A stretch of 64,000 nt of DNA from Deinococcus alpinitundrae. GTDB lineage: Bacteria > Deinococcota > Deinococci > Deinococcales > Deinococcaceae. The DNA lies in contig NZ_WXZL01000006.1 in assembly GCF_009982895.1 (NCBI RefSeq), positions 1 through 64,000 on the forward strand, given 5' to 3'. Every line of letters begins with the position of its first letter. Within the stretch, counting starts at the first letter, position 1. Under the pieces are notes generated by a model. It had not been told where the DNA came from. It saw only the letters and a list, made by a program, of their open reading frames with translations, and searched no databases. Made by a program: the position numbers and the translations under genes. Positions 8,716-19,785 of this stretch are shown piece after piece.

Positions 8716-10251
8716 ATGACAGTTGACCAGATGCCTGCTCCAGCCGGTGCCGCCAGCACCCTCGACGACCTCAAACGCCGCCTCAATCTGATCAGCGACC
8801 TCGGTGCGGCGCAGAGCCTGCTGTCCTGGGATCAGGAAACGCAGATGCCGCCGGACGCGGCACGGGTGCGCGGCCTGCAGATGGCGTCGCTGGCTGGGCT
8901 GAGCCACCAGATGTTCATCGGTGAGGAAACGCGGGTGCTGCTGGAAGCTGCCGAGCAGAGCAGTACGGTGAGCGAGATCGGCGCCGACCTGCTGAGGGTG
9001 ACCCGGCGCGACTACGACAAGGCCACCAAGTTGCCGACCGCCTTCGTGGAGGAGCTGACCCAGGCCAGGAGCGAGGCCCACCACGCCTGGATCAAGGCGC
9101 GGGGCGAGAACGACTTCGCCCACTTCGCACCTTACCTGAGCCGGGTGCTCGATCTGACCCGCCGCTATGCCGAACTCACCAGCCAGGGCGACCACCCTTA
9201 CGACGCCCTGCTGGACGACTACGAACCCGGCATGAAAACGTCCCAGGTACGCCAGATCTTCGCCGACCTGCGCGAGCGCACCCTGCCGCTGCTGAGGAAG
9301 ATCGTGGCCGCCGGTGATGCTGCCGATTACGGCGTGCTGTCGCGCCCGTTTCCGGCGGCAGCGCAGCGGGCCTTCTCGCTCAAGGTGGCGGCGGAGGCCT
9401 TCGGCCTGCAGCCCGGTTTTTCGCGACTCGACGTCTCGGCACACCCGTTCCAGACCAATTTCAGTGCCGACGACCTGCGGATCACCACCCGCTTCGACGA
9501 GCAGTACTTCCCGATGAGCCTCTTCGGCACCTGGCACGAGACCGGCCACGCCATGTACGAGTACGGCGTGGGCCGCGAACTGGAGCGTACACCGCTCTCT
9601 AGGGGAGCCAGCCTGGGCGTTCACGAAAGCCAGTCACGGATGTTCGAGAACCTGCTGGGCCGCTCACGGGCCTTCTGGCAGCGCTACTTCGGCGAATTCG
9701 CCGGGGCTGCGCCGGAGGTGGCCGCCGGACAGGACGCCGAATCCATCTACCGGGCCGTCAACCGGGTGCAGCCGAGCCTGATCCGGGTCGAGGCCGACGA
9801 GGTGACCTACAACTTCCACATCATGCTGCGCTTCGAGCTGGAACTGGCCCTGCTGGAGGGTGAGCTGAGTGTGGCCGAGCTGCCCGACGCCTGGAACGCC
9901 AAGATGCAGGCGTACCTGGGCCTGACGCCGCCAAGCGACGCCGAGGGCGTCTTGCAGGACATCCACTGGTCATCGGGCCTGATCGGTTACTTCCCGACCT
10001 ACAGCCTGGGCAACCTGCTGAGCGTGCAACTGTTCGAAGCCGCCCGCCGTGTGCCGGAGATTGCCGCCGGAATCGAGCAGGCCGACTACGCTCCACTGCA
10101 CGAGTGGCTCCGCGTCAACGTGCATCAGTATGGCCGCCGCCGCACGCCCGGTCAGATCGTGCAGGACGCCACCGGCCAGCCGCTGAGCGCCGACGCCTAC
10201 GTCAACTACCTGTTCGACAAGTACACCGACATCTACGGTCTTGAAGCCTGA
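8716..10251 (+). CDS. Metallocarboxypeptidase, family M32 (carboxypeptidase Taq type)
   Basis: Cytoplasmic zinc- or cobalt-dependent enzyme that trims residues from peptide C termini. At 511 residues it has the usual M32 length. The zinc site HETGH (H274-H278) and the family motif HESQSR (H303, with E304 the third ligand) are intact, as are the conserved C-terminal DIHWSSGLIGYFPTYSLGN region and GRRRTPGQIV. ATG 8716 follows TAGCTT (8703-8708) by seven bases, a leaderless-type start. The stop overlaps the next gene by 11 bases. Confidence 0.95.
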   Translation: MTVDQMPAPAGAASTLDDLKRRLNLISDLGAAQSLLSWDQETQMPPDAARVRGLQMASLAGLSHQMFIGEETRVLLEAAEQSSTVSEIGADLLRVTRRDYDKATKLPTAFVEELTQARSEAHHAWIKARGENDFAHFAPYLSRVLDLTRRYAELTSQGDHPYDALLDDYEPGMKTSQVRQIFADLRERTLPLLRKIVAAGDAADYGVLSRPFPAAAQRAFSLKVAAEAFGLQPGFSRLDVSAHPFQTNFSADDLRITTRFDEQYFPMSLFGTWHETGHAMYEYGVGRELERTPLSRGASLGVHESQSRMFENLLGRSRAFWQRYFGEFAGAAPEVAAGQDAESIYRAVNRVQPSLIRVEADEVTYNFHIMLRFELELALLEGELSVAELPDAWNAKMQAYLGLTPPSDAEGVLQDIHWSSGLIGYFPTYSLGNLLSVQLFEAARRVPEIAAGIEQADYAPLHEWLRVNVHQYGRRRTPGQIVQDATGQPLSADAYVNYLFDKYTDIYGLEA

Positions 10252-10771
10252 GCCGACCCCGGAACGCAGCGAGGTGCTGCTGATCGGAGGCCGCTCCGGG
10301 GTGGGAAAGACCAGTCTGGCTGCTGAGCTGCACCATCAGCTCTCGGCGCGGCAGGTCAGGCATGCCGTCATCGAGGGCGACAACCTCGATCTGGCCTGGC
10401 CACCGCCCTGGGAACATGGCCTGGCCGAACGGAACCTGGCAACCATCTGGCAGAACTACCGCGCCCTGGGTTACCGCCGACTGATCTACACCAACACTGT
10501 CAGCGTGCTGCACAGCGCTGACCTGGCGAGGGCAATGGGCGACGAGCCGGTACTGAGGGCCGTGCTGCTGACTGCCAACGACGACACGGCGCGGGCCAGG
10601 CTGGCCGGCCGGGAAATCGGGGCGGGGCTGGAGGTACATGTCGAAAAAAGCAGCAAGCGGGCCGCTGAACTCGGTCAGCAGACGCCCGCCTGGGTTCAGC
10701 GCCTCGGCACCGATGGCCGGACGGTTGGTGAGCTGGGCGCACAGGTGCTCGCCTGGCTCGGTTGGACCTGA
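10241..10771 (+). CDS. P-loop ATP-binding protein (small kinase-like)
   Basis: The 176-residue product opens with a Walker A motif, GGRSGVGKTS (about 17-26), then an EGDNLDLAWPPPW segment reminiscent of the substrate region of small-molecule kinases. The lid-like stretch TARARLAGREIG and a C-terminal helix follow. The substrate is not identifiable; family assignment as a zeta-toxin/kinase-type NTPase is tentative. TTG at 10241 is the start that overlaps the upstream carboxypeptidase stop by 11 bases, indicating translational coupling. Confidence 0.75.
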   Translation: MKPEPTPERSEVLLIGGRSGVGKTSLAAELHHQLSARQVRHAVIEGDNLDLAWPPPWEHGLAERNLATIWQNYRALGYRRLIYTNTVSVLHSADLARAMGDEPVLRAVLLTANDDTARARLAGREIGAGLEVHVEKSSKRAAELGQQTPAWVQRLGTDGRTVGELGAQVLAWLGWT

Positions 10772-10787
10772 ACCTTCCTGACTGGTT

Positions 10788-11039
10788 CTACACCGCCCGC
10801 TTCTGCTCGGTCTGGGCCACCAGATACGCGCGGGTGGCGCTGAGCCAGATCTGCGCCAGCTGGCTGTGGGGATGCTGGCGCTCGTTCAGGGCGTCGGCGC
10901 TGCGGGTCAGGTGGCGCTCAAGCTGGCGCACCGCCCCGAGGCCGCCCTCGTTCTCGGTGGCGATCAGGGTGTTAAGGACGGAGGTGGGGTGAAGCTGGCC
11001 GAGCCGCAAGCTCAGGGCGATATCGTCAATGGCGCGCAT
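10788..11039 (-). CDS. Small conserved hypothetical protein next to ddrO
   Basis: An 83-residue, mostly helical protein with no family I recognise (MRAIDDIALSLRLGQLHPTS at the N terminus). The start is well supported: ATG 11039 is preceded by CGGAGGA at the correct spacing, and 45 bases further up lies a good minus-strand promoter, TTGAAG-17-TATTAT. The -10 box is covered by a DdrO-operator-like palindrome (11082-11098). It ends convergently 17 bases from the kinase gene. Function unknown; a radiation-response role is inference from the operator only. Confidence 0.72.
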   Translation of the reverse strand: MRAIDDIALSLRLGQLHPTSVLNTLIATENEGGLGAVRQLERHLTRSADALNERQHPHSQLAQIWLSATRAYLVAQTEQKRAV

Positions 11040-11081
11040 AGGGTCCTCCGGGTGAAGGCAAGCTCAGAACGCTGCTCTTGA

Positions 11082-11098
11082 TTACGATAATAGCGTAC
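11082..11098. promoter_or_regulatory. RDRM-like 17-bp palindrome (candidate DdrO operator A)
   Basis: TTACGATAATAGCGTAC has TACG.TA.TA.CGTA symmetry (6 of 8 base pairs) and covers the -10 box of the minus-strand promoter. The 17-bp radiation/desiccation response motif, recalled as TTATGTCATTGACATAA, has the same length and similar arms. The match is partial, so this is a candidate only. Confidence 0.45.
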
Positions 11099-11115
11099 CC
11101 GGCTTGCCTCTTCAA
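11087..11115 (-). promoter_or_regulatory. Promoter of the 83-residue gene, minus strand
   Basis: On the minus strand TTGAAG (11110-11115), 17-bp spacer, TATTAT (11087-11092). Confidence 0.65.
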
Positions 11116-11139
11116 GAACTTGACCCGCTTCATTCTGTC

Positions 11140-11168
11140 TTGACCGGATTCGGGTGCGGTGGTACACT
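11140..11168 (+). promoter_or_regulatory. Promoter of ddrO
   Basis: TTGACC (11140-11145), 17-bp spacer, TACACT (11163-11168). A transcript from about 11175 would carry a leader of about 200 nt before ddrO. Confidence 0.75.
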
Positions 11169-11187
11169 CCATTTTGAGGGTGCGAAA

Positions 11188-11204
11188 TTCTGTAAATACC
11201 AGAA
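11188..11204. promoter_or_regulatory. RDRM-like 17-bp palindrome downstream of the ddrO promoter (candidate operator B)
   Basis: TTCTGTAAATACCAGAA: the outer five pairs TTCTG/CAGAA are perfect, 6 of 8 pairs overall. It lies about 20 bases past the -10 box, a position suited to autorepression. DdrO is known to repress its own gene. Confidence 0.5.
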
Positions 11205-11376
11205 GGTATCGGCAGATCCGCATCCTGAGCCAGAGCACCTCAAATCATCCACCAGCTGAACCCAACGCCAGCAATGACGGGGCGATTCGTCTGAATGGGG
11301 AGGGGGGTTACCCGAACGGGTCGTCTGGACACTTCGTCTGGGCGAGGCTGGCTCTCACCACACCGGGAGGTGAAGC

Positions 11377-11766
11377 ATGAAATTACACGAACGATTGCGC
11401 GAGTTACGCAGCGAGCGCGGGCTGCGCCTCAAAGACGTGGCGGAGACGGCCAGCATTAGCGTGCCGTACCTGTCTGACCTTGAGCGCGGACGCACCAACC
11501 CCAGCCTGGATACCCTTCAGACGCTGGCGGGAGCCTACAACATCACCGTCCACGACCTGCTCGAAGGGGTCGAGTTCTACGGCCAGAACACCGATGGAGC
11601 CATGCCCAAGGGACTGGCCGATCTGGTGGCCGACCCCACGCTTGGCGCGCAGATCACGCCCGACTGGGTGCGGACCCTGGCCCGCATCGAGTTGCGTGGC
11701 AAGCGCCCGCGTGACAAGGGCGACTGGTACGAGATCTACCTGCACCTCAAGCGCATTCTGGACTGA
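11377..11766 (+). CDS. ddrO: Radiation/desiccation response repressor DdrO
   Basis: XRE-family repressor that holds down the DNA-damage regulon of Deinococcus and is cleaved by the metalloprotease IrrE/PprI after damage. The 129-residue product matches the known protein closely: N-terminal helix-turn-helix ([37 protein letters not shown]), linker, and the C-terminal dimerisation domain ending [15 protein letters not shown]. The segment [17 protein letters not shown] contains the region where IrrE cleaves in orthologues. The start has a strong ribosome site (GGGAGGTGAAGC). A terminator follows directly, so it is monocistronic. Two palindromes upstream could be its operators. Confidence 0.97.
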   Translation: MKLHERLRELRSERGLRLKDVAETASISVPYLSDLERGRTNPSLDTLQTLAGAYNITVHDLLEGVEFYGQNTDGAMPKGLADLVADPTLGAQITPDWVRTLARIELRGKRPRDKGDWYEIYLHLKRILD

Positions 11767-11791
11767 GGGCCGACCCCCCACCGTTCCGGTC

Positions 11792-11833
11792 AAATCCCGC
11801 TCGGCACCCGCGTGCTGGACGGGATTTTGTTTT
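11792..11833 (+). terminator. Intrinsic terminator of ddrO
   Basis: AAATCCCG (11792-11799) pairs with CGGGATTT (11820-11827); an inner GCAC/GTGC pairing closes the loop. The T-rich tail TTTTGTTTT follows. Confidence 0.85.
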
Positions 11834-11895
11834 GTCGAGCCGCCAGATTTGCGTGCTGATCGCTCGCAGCGATCAGACGAAGGGGGGCAGGAACC

Positions 11896-12335
11896 ATAAA
11901 GCCAACGAATAGTGCTGACGCTCAGCTTGTTGCCGCCAGAATTACCGAGCGGATCGCGGCGCTGGCTGATTGGCTGGGGAGACGTTGGGCCGCGTCTGGC
12001 GGCTTATTCTGGCAGCCGACCCCGAGATGCAGGAAGAATGGAAGTGGGAAAAGCCGACCTCGCCCGGCATCCCGGTCTGGTCTCACGACGGTGGTGTCTG
12101 TACCGGAGAGGTGGGCCAGCAGGCGGTGGAGCTCACCTTCTTTCGTGGGGCCAGCGTCGACGACCCGGAGCGGCTGTTCAACGCCAGCTTGACCGGCGGT
12201 ACGCGGCGGGCCATCGATCTACGTGAGGGCGATGAACTCGGTGAGGCCGCCTTCAAGCGGCTCATCAGTGCGGCGGTGGCGACCAATGTCGCCGCGCGGG
12301 CTGATCGGTCCGCCCGCAAGAAAGCTACTTCCTGA
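11896..12335 (+). pseudogene. DUF1801-family gene with lost start codon and a frameshift
   Basis: The downstream frame encodes most of a DUF1801 (YdhG-like) protein: DPEMQEEWKWEKP, PVWSHDGGVCTGEVGQ, LTFFRGA, LFNASLTGGTRRAIDLREGD. Its N-terminal part, ITERIAALADWLG, is read in another frame (11941-11979); a G run of four at 11977-11980, where five would keep the frame, accounts for the break. The upstream part has a Shine-Dalgarno-like GGGGGGCAGG before an ATA codon (11896) where an ATG would be expected. Both lesions together point to a decaying gene rather than one sequencing error. It ends 11 bases inside the convergent PIG-L gene. Confidence 0.72.
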
Positions 12336-13098
12336 GCACCCGGAACAGCTCGGCAAAGCCGACGCCCACCGATTTGCCTGCTCCAGCGAAAAAGCCCCGC
12401 ATATTTTCGCCGCTGCCGCCGTTCTGGCTGACGTGCTGCGCGAGTGCGCGGACTTTGGTGTCGATGACGCCGCTGATGTCCACCCCCGCGTCGGGCCGCC
12501 GGGTCTGGAACAGATAGACCGGCGGCTTGTCTGCGCCCAGCGTGTTCCAAAACTTTAGAAACTCGCGCGCCGACCCCTGGTGATCGACGTGCAGGTAGGG
12601 CAGCGAGGGATAGGTTGGGTCGAAGACGAACACGGCATCAGGCTTGACCTCGTGGTAGAGACGCTCGACTTCCGGCAAGAAGCGCGGGTCCTTCGCCGCG
12701 CCCCGGTCCGGCAGGGCCAGCGAGAAGATATGGGTATAGCCGTTGATGGCTCCGGCGGCGGCCTGCTCGGCGCGGCGGGTGGCCGCCAGGTTCGGCGACT
12801 TGGTGCGGTTGGGTCCCTTCTCGCCGTCGGTGGCGACGATGACCTGCACATTCGCGCCGCCCTCAGCCAGTCGCCTCAGGGTGCCGCCGATATACCACTC
12901 CAGGTCGTCGGGGTGCGCCACAATCGCCAGCACCGTCTTCTGGCTCAGCAAGTCCTGGCCTGCTGCCAGCGCCGCTGCGGGCGAATCGGTGAGCTGGGTG
13001 GTAAAGACGGCGGTGCAGGCCGTGCCGAGCAGCGCCAGCGCCAGTAGCCACAGCAGCGGTCTGCGGCGCTTGGGGGTCTTGCCGGTGAGGCGGGTCAT
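12325..13098 (-). CDS. PIG-L / LmbE-family deacetylase, membrane-anchored or exported
   Basis: Zinc hydrolase family that removes acetyl groups from N-acetylglucosamine conjugates. The 257-residue product has an N-terminal hydrophobic segment (about 14-30, LLWLLALALLGTACTAVF) after a basic start, so it acts outside the cytoplasmic membrane; the cysteine there is not in a canonical lipobox. The family motifs are AHPDDLEWYIGG (61-72) and YLHVDH near residue 165. The substrate is unknown; a cell-wall or secreted glycan is plausible. ATG 13098 follows TAGACT by six bases on the minus strand, a leaderless-type start divergent from hisB. Confidence 0.87.
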   Translation of the reverse strand: MTRLTGKTPKRRRPLLWLLALALLGTACTAVFTTQLTDSPAAALAAGQDLLSQKTVLAIVAHPDDLEWYIGGTLRRLAEGGANVQVIVATDGEKGPNRTKSPNLAATRRAEQAAAGAINGYTHIFSLALPDRGAAKDPRFLPEVERLYHEVKPDAVFVFDPTYPSLPYLHVDHQGSAREFLKFWNTLGADKPPVYLFQTRRPDAGVDISGVIDTKVRALAQHVSQNGGSGENMRGFFAGAGKSVGVGFAELFRVLRK

Positions 13099-13203
13099 AA
13101 CGGCAGTCTAGCGGGTCGGCCTCTCTCGCCGGAACGAGACTTCATTCATACCCGTCCAGCCTGGCCCACCACCCCTCGGCACGGCGGGCCCTAGACTTCC
13201 GGC

Positions 13204-13788
13204 ATGACCCGATCCGCCACCGTTCACCGCCGCACCCTGGAAACCGACATCAAAGTGAAGCTCGACCTCGACACGCCCGGCGCAGCGCTCGCCAGCGGGC
13301 ACGGCTTTTTCGACCACATGCTCGAACAGCTCTCGCGGCATGGGCGGCTGGGCCTTCAGGTGCAGGCCACGGGCGATCTTCACATCGAGCCGCACCACCT
13401 GATCGAGGACACCGGCATCACGCTGGGGCAAGCGCTCAGTCAGGCGCTGGGCGACCGCCAGGGGATCGAGCGCTACGGCAGCGCCTTCGTGCCGATGGAC
13501 GAGACGCTGGCGCATGTGGTCGTCGATCTCTCGGGCCGCGCCCACCTGGCCTTCGAACCGGAGGCGCTCGACGTGTGGGGATCGGCGGGCGACTTTACCC
13601 ACTACCACCTGCGCGAATTTCTGCGGGGATTTTGTAACCACGGCGGCGTGACCCTGCACGTGCGCCTGCTCTCGGGCCGCGAAGCCCACCACGTCATCGA
13701 GGCGATCATGAAGGCGTTTGCCCGTGCCCTGCGCGACGCCGTGAAGGTGACGAGCACCGATTTGCCGAGTACCAAGGGCGCGCTGTGA
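13204..13788 (+). CDS. hisB: Imidazoleglycerol-phosphate dehydratase
   Basis: Sixth step of histidine synthesis: removes water from imidazole glycerol phosphate. The 194-residue monofunctional enzyme has the metal-binding motifs GHGFFDHML, EPHHLIEDTG, FCNHGGVTLH and REAHHVIEA. TAGACT (13192-13197) lies six bases before the ATG, so the message is probably leaderless. The stop overlaps the hisH GTG by four bases (GTGA), so the two are translationally coupled. Confidence 0.96.
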   Translation: MTRSATVHRRTLETDIKVKLDLDTPGAALASGHGFFDHMLEQLSRHGRLGLQVQATGDLHIEPHHLIEDTGITLGQALSQALGDRQGIERYGSAFVPMDETLAHVVVDLSGRAHLAFEPEALDVWGSAGDFTHYHLREFLRGFCNHGGVTLHVRLLSGREAHHVIEAIMKAFARALRDAVKVTSTDLPSTKGAL

Positions 13789-14444
13789 CCCCACCGACCG
13801 ACCCGCAAGTGCTGCTGCTCGACTACGGCGCGGGCAACCTGCGCAGCGCCGAAAAGGCCCTGGTGCGCGCCGGAATGAACGTCAGGGTGACAGACGACCC
13901 CACTGAGTTGGATGGGGCCGCCGGGATTGTGGTGCCGGGTCAGGGGCACTTCCGGCAGGTGATGGAGGCGTTCGATGAAAGCGGTTTCCGTGAACCGCTG
14001 CTCTCGGCAGTCGCGTCCGGCACGCCGCTGCTGGGCATCTGCGTGGGCATGCAGATGCTCTTCGACGGTTCCGAGGAAGCGCCGGGCGTCTCAGGCCTGA
14101 AACTCATTCCCGGTACGGTGCGGCGCTTCACCGCCCAGCCGGGCCACAAGGTGCCGCAGATGGGCTGGAACAGCGTGCAGCCGGTGGGTGACTCGCCGCT
14201 GCTGCGCGGTTTGCCCGGCAGTGGGGGAGGGGCGGGCCACGCCTACTTCGTCCATAGCTACTACGTGCCCGCCGAGGTGCCTGTCGATGCCGGAGCCATC
14301 ACCGAGTACGGGTTGCCGTTCTGGTCGGTCATCAGTCAGGGCAACATCCACGCCACCCAGTTTCACCCGGAAAAGAGTGGGGCGTTGGGCCTGGCACTGC
14401 TGGCCCGGTTCCGTCAAAACGTCGTGGAGCCGCACTTGAGCTGA
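13785..14444 (+). CDS. hisH: Imidazole glycerol phosphate synthase, glutamine amidotransferase subunit
   Basis: Supplies ammonia from glutamine to HisF. The 219-residue class I amidotransferase has the nucleophile motif LLGICVGMQMLF, the PGQGHF oxyanion segment, and the catalytic HPE triad in ATQFHPEKSG. Start GTG 13785 lies within the hisB stop. HisF and the other his genes are not adjacent, so the pathway is dispersed in this genome. Confidence 0.96.
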   Translation: MTPPTDPQVLLLDYGAGNLRSAEKALVRAGMNVRVTDDPTELDGAAGIVVPGQGHFRQVMEAFDESGFREPLLSAVASGTPLLGICVGMQMLFDGSEEAPGVSGLKLIPGTVRRFTAQPGHKVPQMGWNSVQPVGDSPLLRGLPGSGGGAGHAYFVHSYYVPAEVPVDAGAITEYGLPFWSVISQGNIHATQFHPEKSGALGLALLARFRQNVVEPHLS

Positions 14445-14532
14445 CTTTACCTAGCCTTTACAGACCCGCCCTCGGGCCGCTCTGGCCCCGGCAGTGCAGG
14501 GCTTGGCGGCAACCGGACGGTAAACTGCCAGG

Positions 14533-16686
<2,154 letters not shown>

Positions 16687-16691
16687 AGCGG

Positions 16692-16946
16692 ATGCCGCCT
16701 GTTCTGGAACCGCTGGCGACGCTGAGCCTGCTGTTGCTGCTGGCCATCGCCCTGCTGCTGTTTGCGCCGCTGCTGGGGCTGGCGGTGCCGGTGTGGGTGC
16801 TGGCCGCGCTGCTGGCCCTGCGCCTCGTGGTGCAGGTGTTGCGTGCCCGGCGCGATGTGCGTCTGTGCCGTCCGGCCAGCTGGCTGCTCGACGCCGCCCT
16901 GATTGTGCTATTGCTGCTGACGCTGCGCCAGGGCAGCGCGCCTTGA
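16692..16946 (+). CDS. Small integral membrane protein downstream of glgB
   Basis: An 84-residue protein that is almost all membrane: LLLLLAIALLLFAPLLGLAVPVWVLAALLAL forms about two segments and a third lies near the C terminus. No family recognised. It begins five bases after the glgB stop, so it is probably cotranscribed. GC-rich leucine codons can fake such frames, so confidence is moderate. Confidence 0.55.
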   Translation: MPPVLEPLATLSLLLLLAIALLLFAPLLGLAVPVWVLAALLALRLVVQVLRARRDVRLCRPASWLLDAALIVLLLLTLRQGSAP

Positions 16947-17047
16947 AGCTGATGCAGATCAGCTCAGGCCGGCCCGCAGCCGGTTGACAGCGGCTGGATG
17001 AAGTGAAGGGGAAGGCAATCGGGGGGCGCAAGCCTTAAGCTCTGCTT

Positions 17048-17188
17048 ATGATTCGCTTTCAGAGACACGACGCCCTGCATCCCGAGAAGGAAACCACCGT
17101 TGCCCTCGATCTGCTGCCGCTGCTGGTGTTCGCCGTCGGGTACTTCATTGCCCGCAGTCTGCTCGGCACACTGCCTGAGAAGAGCTGA
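17048..17188 (+). CDS. Small single-span membrane protein (46 aa)
   Basis: A 46-residue frame, MIRFQRHDALHPEKETTVAL at the N terminus, then a hydrophobic stretch LDLLPLLVFAVGYFIARSLL and a charged end. TAAGCT (17036-17041) lies six bases before the ATG, the leaderless arrangement seen at many genes here, which is the main support. No homologue recognised. Confidence 0.5.
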   Translation: MIRFQRHDALHPEKETTVALDLLPLLVFAVGYFIARSLLGTLPEKS

Positions 17189-17231
17189 GCGAGCCAGACC
17201 GGAGTGCCCGACTTTGAGCTAAGGTAAGGGC

Positions 17232-17666
17232 ATGACCCAGAACACTTCCCAGATGTACAAGAGCAACTCCAGCGGGCGCAACGTGGTGCCGGGCTGGATG
17301 AAACTCAACACTGACAAGCCCGACGCCATCGAGATTCAGCTCGACATTGACGCCTCGGACCTTCAGCGCCAGCAGGCCACCTTGCTGATCGAATACTGGC
17401 CGGCACCCGGCGAACTGGGGCTGCAAAGTCTGTTGCCGGTCCGGGCCTTCACGTCCTCGCCGGAGGGCTGGTGCGTGTTCGTTCCGGCCCAGGGGCAGGT
17501 GCTCGTGCGCGCCATCGACACCCAGCCGATCCCACCGCTGCTCTCGGCCCACAGCATCATCCTCGACCCCGCCACGGTCATGGGCACGGTGGTCAATGTC
17601 AGCGTCAAATTCCCGGGCGAGACGACCCCGGTGGGCAATATAGGCAACCTGATGCTCAACAACTGA
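17232..17666 (+). CDS. Conserved hypothetical protein
   Basis: A 144-residue soluble protein of predicted beta structure with no motif I recognise (LDIDASDLQRQQATLLIEYW; ending VGNIGNLMLNN). TAAGGT (17220-17225) lies six bases before ATG 17232, supporting a leaderless transcript. Codon third positions are GC-rich like its neighbours. Function unknown. Confidence 0.7.
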   Translation: MTQNTSQMYKSNSSGRNVVPGWMKLNTDKPDAIEIQLDIDASDLQRQQATLLIEYWPAPGELGLQSLLPVRAFTSSPEGWCVFVPAQGQVLVRAIDTQPIPPLLSAHSIILDPATVMGTVVNVSVKFPGETTPVGNIGNLMLNN

Positions 17667-17735
17667 GACGACGCTCTTAGGGAATCGTCAGGCATTGCAC
17701 CGATTTTGTCAGGAGCCGGGGGCTATGCTGACTGT

Positions 17736-17978
17736 ATGGTGCAGCACTACAGCGATACCCGCACTTCCGAGGGCCGTGTGCGCTTCCTGCTCGACGGGGA
17801 AGCTGTGGTGCTGCTGACCGAGGGATCTGGCTGGCAGCAGCAGGCCCAGTTCGCCAGCATCCAGGACGCGGTGCTGGGCCTGGCCCTGCTGTCCGATGTG
17901 CCGCAGCCACTCTACGCCCAGGCGCTCGACGACCTTTACCGGCAGCTGTCTTTTTTCGGGCAGCTCGGCGCGGCCTGA
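17736..17978 (+). CDS. Conserved hypothetical protein (80 aa)
   Basis: Short soluble protein starting MVQHYSDTRTSEGRVRFLLD with a mixed beta/helix pattern. I chose ATG 17736 because TATGCT (17724-17729) lies six bases before it. No family recognised. It sits directly upstream of the rplM promoter. Confidence 0.65.
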   Translation: MVQHYSDTRTSEGRVRFLLDGEAVVLLTEGSGWQQQAQFASIQDAVLGLALLSDVPQPLYAQALDDLYRQLSFFGQLGAA

Positions 17979-17995
17979 TTCCAGAGTTGCCCCGC

Positions 17996-18024
17996 TTGCC
18001 GCCGCCGCTTATCTCTGATACACT
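17996..18024 (+). promoter_or_regulatory. Promoter of the rplM-rpsI operon
   Basis: TTGCCG (17996-18001), 17-bp spacer, TACACT (18019-18024). The leader to the rplM start is about 130 nt, unusually long for this window and possibly used for autoregulation by a ribosomal protein, though no known L13-leader structure was recognised. Confidence 0.75.
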
Positions 18025-18162
18025 GGCGAGCGGTGTTTTGCGCTTGGTAGGGTGCGAAACGGTCGGGCGCAGCCCCGGCGAGGTCGCTCGCTCCTTGCCC
18101 CCGCGAGAAGCCGAGCCTCGACCTGACGAGCTGCTCAAATCCCCCACTTCTGGAGCAACAAC

Positions 18163-18986
<824 letters not shown>

Positions 18987-19003
18987 GTCCTTCCCCCAGT
19001 TCC

Positions 19004-19032
19004 GGCCCCTTCCAACTCGGAGGGGGCCTTTT
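19004..19032 (+). terminator. Intrinsic terminator of rplM-rpsI
   Basis: GGCCCCTTCC (19004-19013) pairs with GGAGGGGGCC (19019-19028) with one mismatch; loop AACTC; four T then GTTG. Confidence 0.85.
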
Positions 19033-19071
19033 GTTGCGCTCCGCCCCCCGGTCAGCCGCTAGGCTGGGGCC

Positions 19072-19785
19072 ATGACCGATGCTGCCCACCCGCCCTCCGC
19101 CCTGCGCATGACCTGGGCGCGGCTGTGTTTCATGCACTGGCCGGTGCGCGCCGATGCGCTGCAAGCCCAGCTGCCACCAGGCCTGACGCTTGACACCTTT
19201 CACGGACAGGCGTATCTCGGCGTGGTGCCGTTTCTGATGTCGGACGTGGCTCCGCGCGGCCTGCCCACCGTCAGCGGGCTGTCGGCCTTTCCTGAACTCA
19301 ACCTCCGGACGTATGTGATCGACGCTGAAGGGGTCGCGGGCGTCTGGTTTTTCAGCCTGGATGCCGCACAACCCATCGCCGTGCGGCTGGCGCGGCTGGG
19401 GTTTCATCTGCCGTACTTCGATGCCCGCATGTGGAGTGAGAGTCGCGGCGACATCACTGAATACGCCAGCGTCCGCACCCACAGGGGCGCGACCAGGGGT
19501 GCGTTCGCCGCCGCCTACCGGCCTGTCGGTCCCGCCTTCGAGTCGCAGGAAGGCAGTCTAGAGGCCTGGCTGACCGAGCGCTACTTTCTGTTCAGCGCTG
19601 CTGGCAACAGGATTTACAGAGGGCCCATTTGGCACCGGCGCTGGCCGCTGCAACGCGCCGAGGCGGAGATCCGGGTGAATACCTTGCCCGACTTGATCGG
19701 CATGAAGCTGGAGGGTGAGCCGCACCTGCTCTACGGCGAGAATCAGGTCGTGAAGGCGGGACTGATCGGGCAGGTCAGGGGTTAA
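19072..19785 (+). CDS. DUF2071 (YqjF-like) family protein
   Basis: The 237-residue protein carries the DUF2071 pattern: WARLCFMHWPVRADALQAQLPPGLTLDTF, YLGVVPFLM, FPELNLRTYV, GVWFFSLDA, LPYFDARM, and a late LTERYFLF. The family is of unknown function and related in fold to acetoacetate decarboxylase-like proteins. ATG 19072 follows TAGGCT by six bases (leaderless type). Its stop overlaps the stop of the convergent kinase pseudogene. Confidence 0.88.
   Translation: MTDAAHPPSALRMTWARLCFMHWPVRADALQAQLPPGLTLDTFHGQAYLGVVPFLMSDVAPRGLPTVSGLSAFPELNLRTYVIDAEGVAGVWFFSLDAAQPIAVRLARLGFHLPYFDARMWSESRGDITEYASVRTHRGATRGAFAAAYRPVGPAFESQEGSLEAWLTERYFLFSAAGNRIYRGPIWHRRWPLQRAEAEIRVNTLPDLIGMKLEGEPHLLYGENQVVKAGLIGQVRG

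Noticed and set aside
18025..18162. L13 autoregulatory leader
   Set aside because: The leader is long enough, but I could not recognise a known structure.
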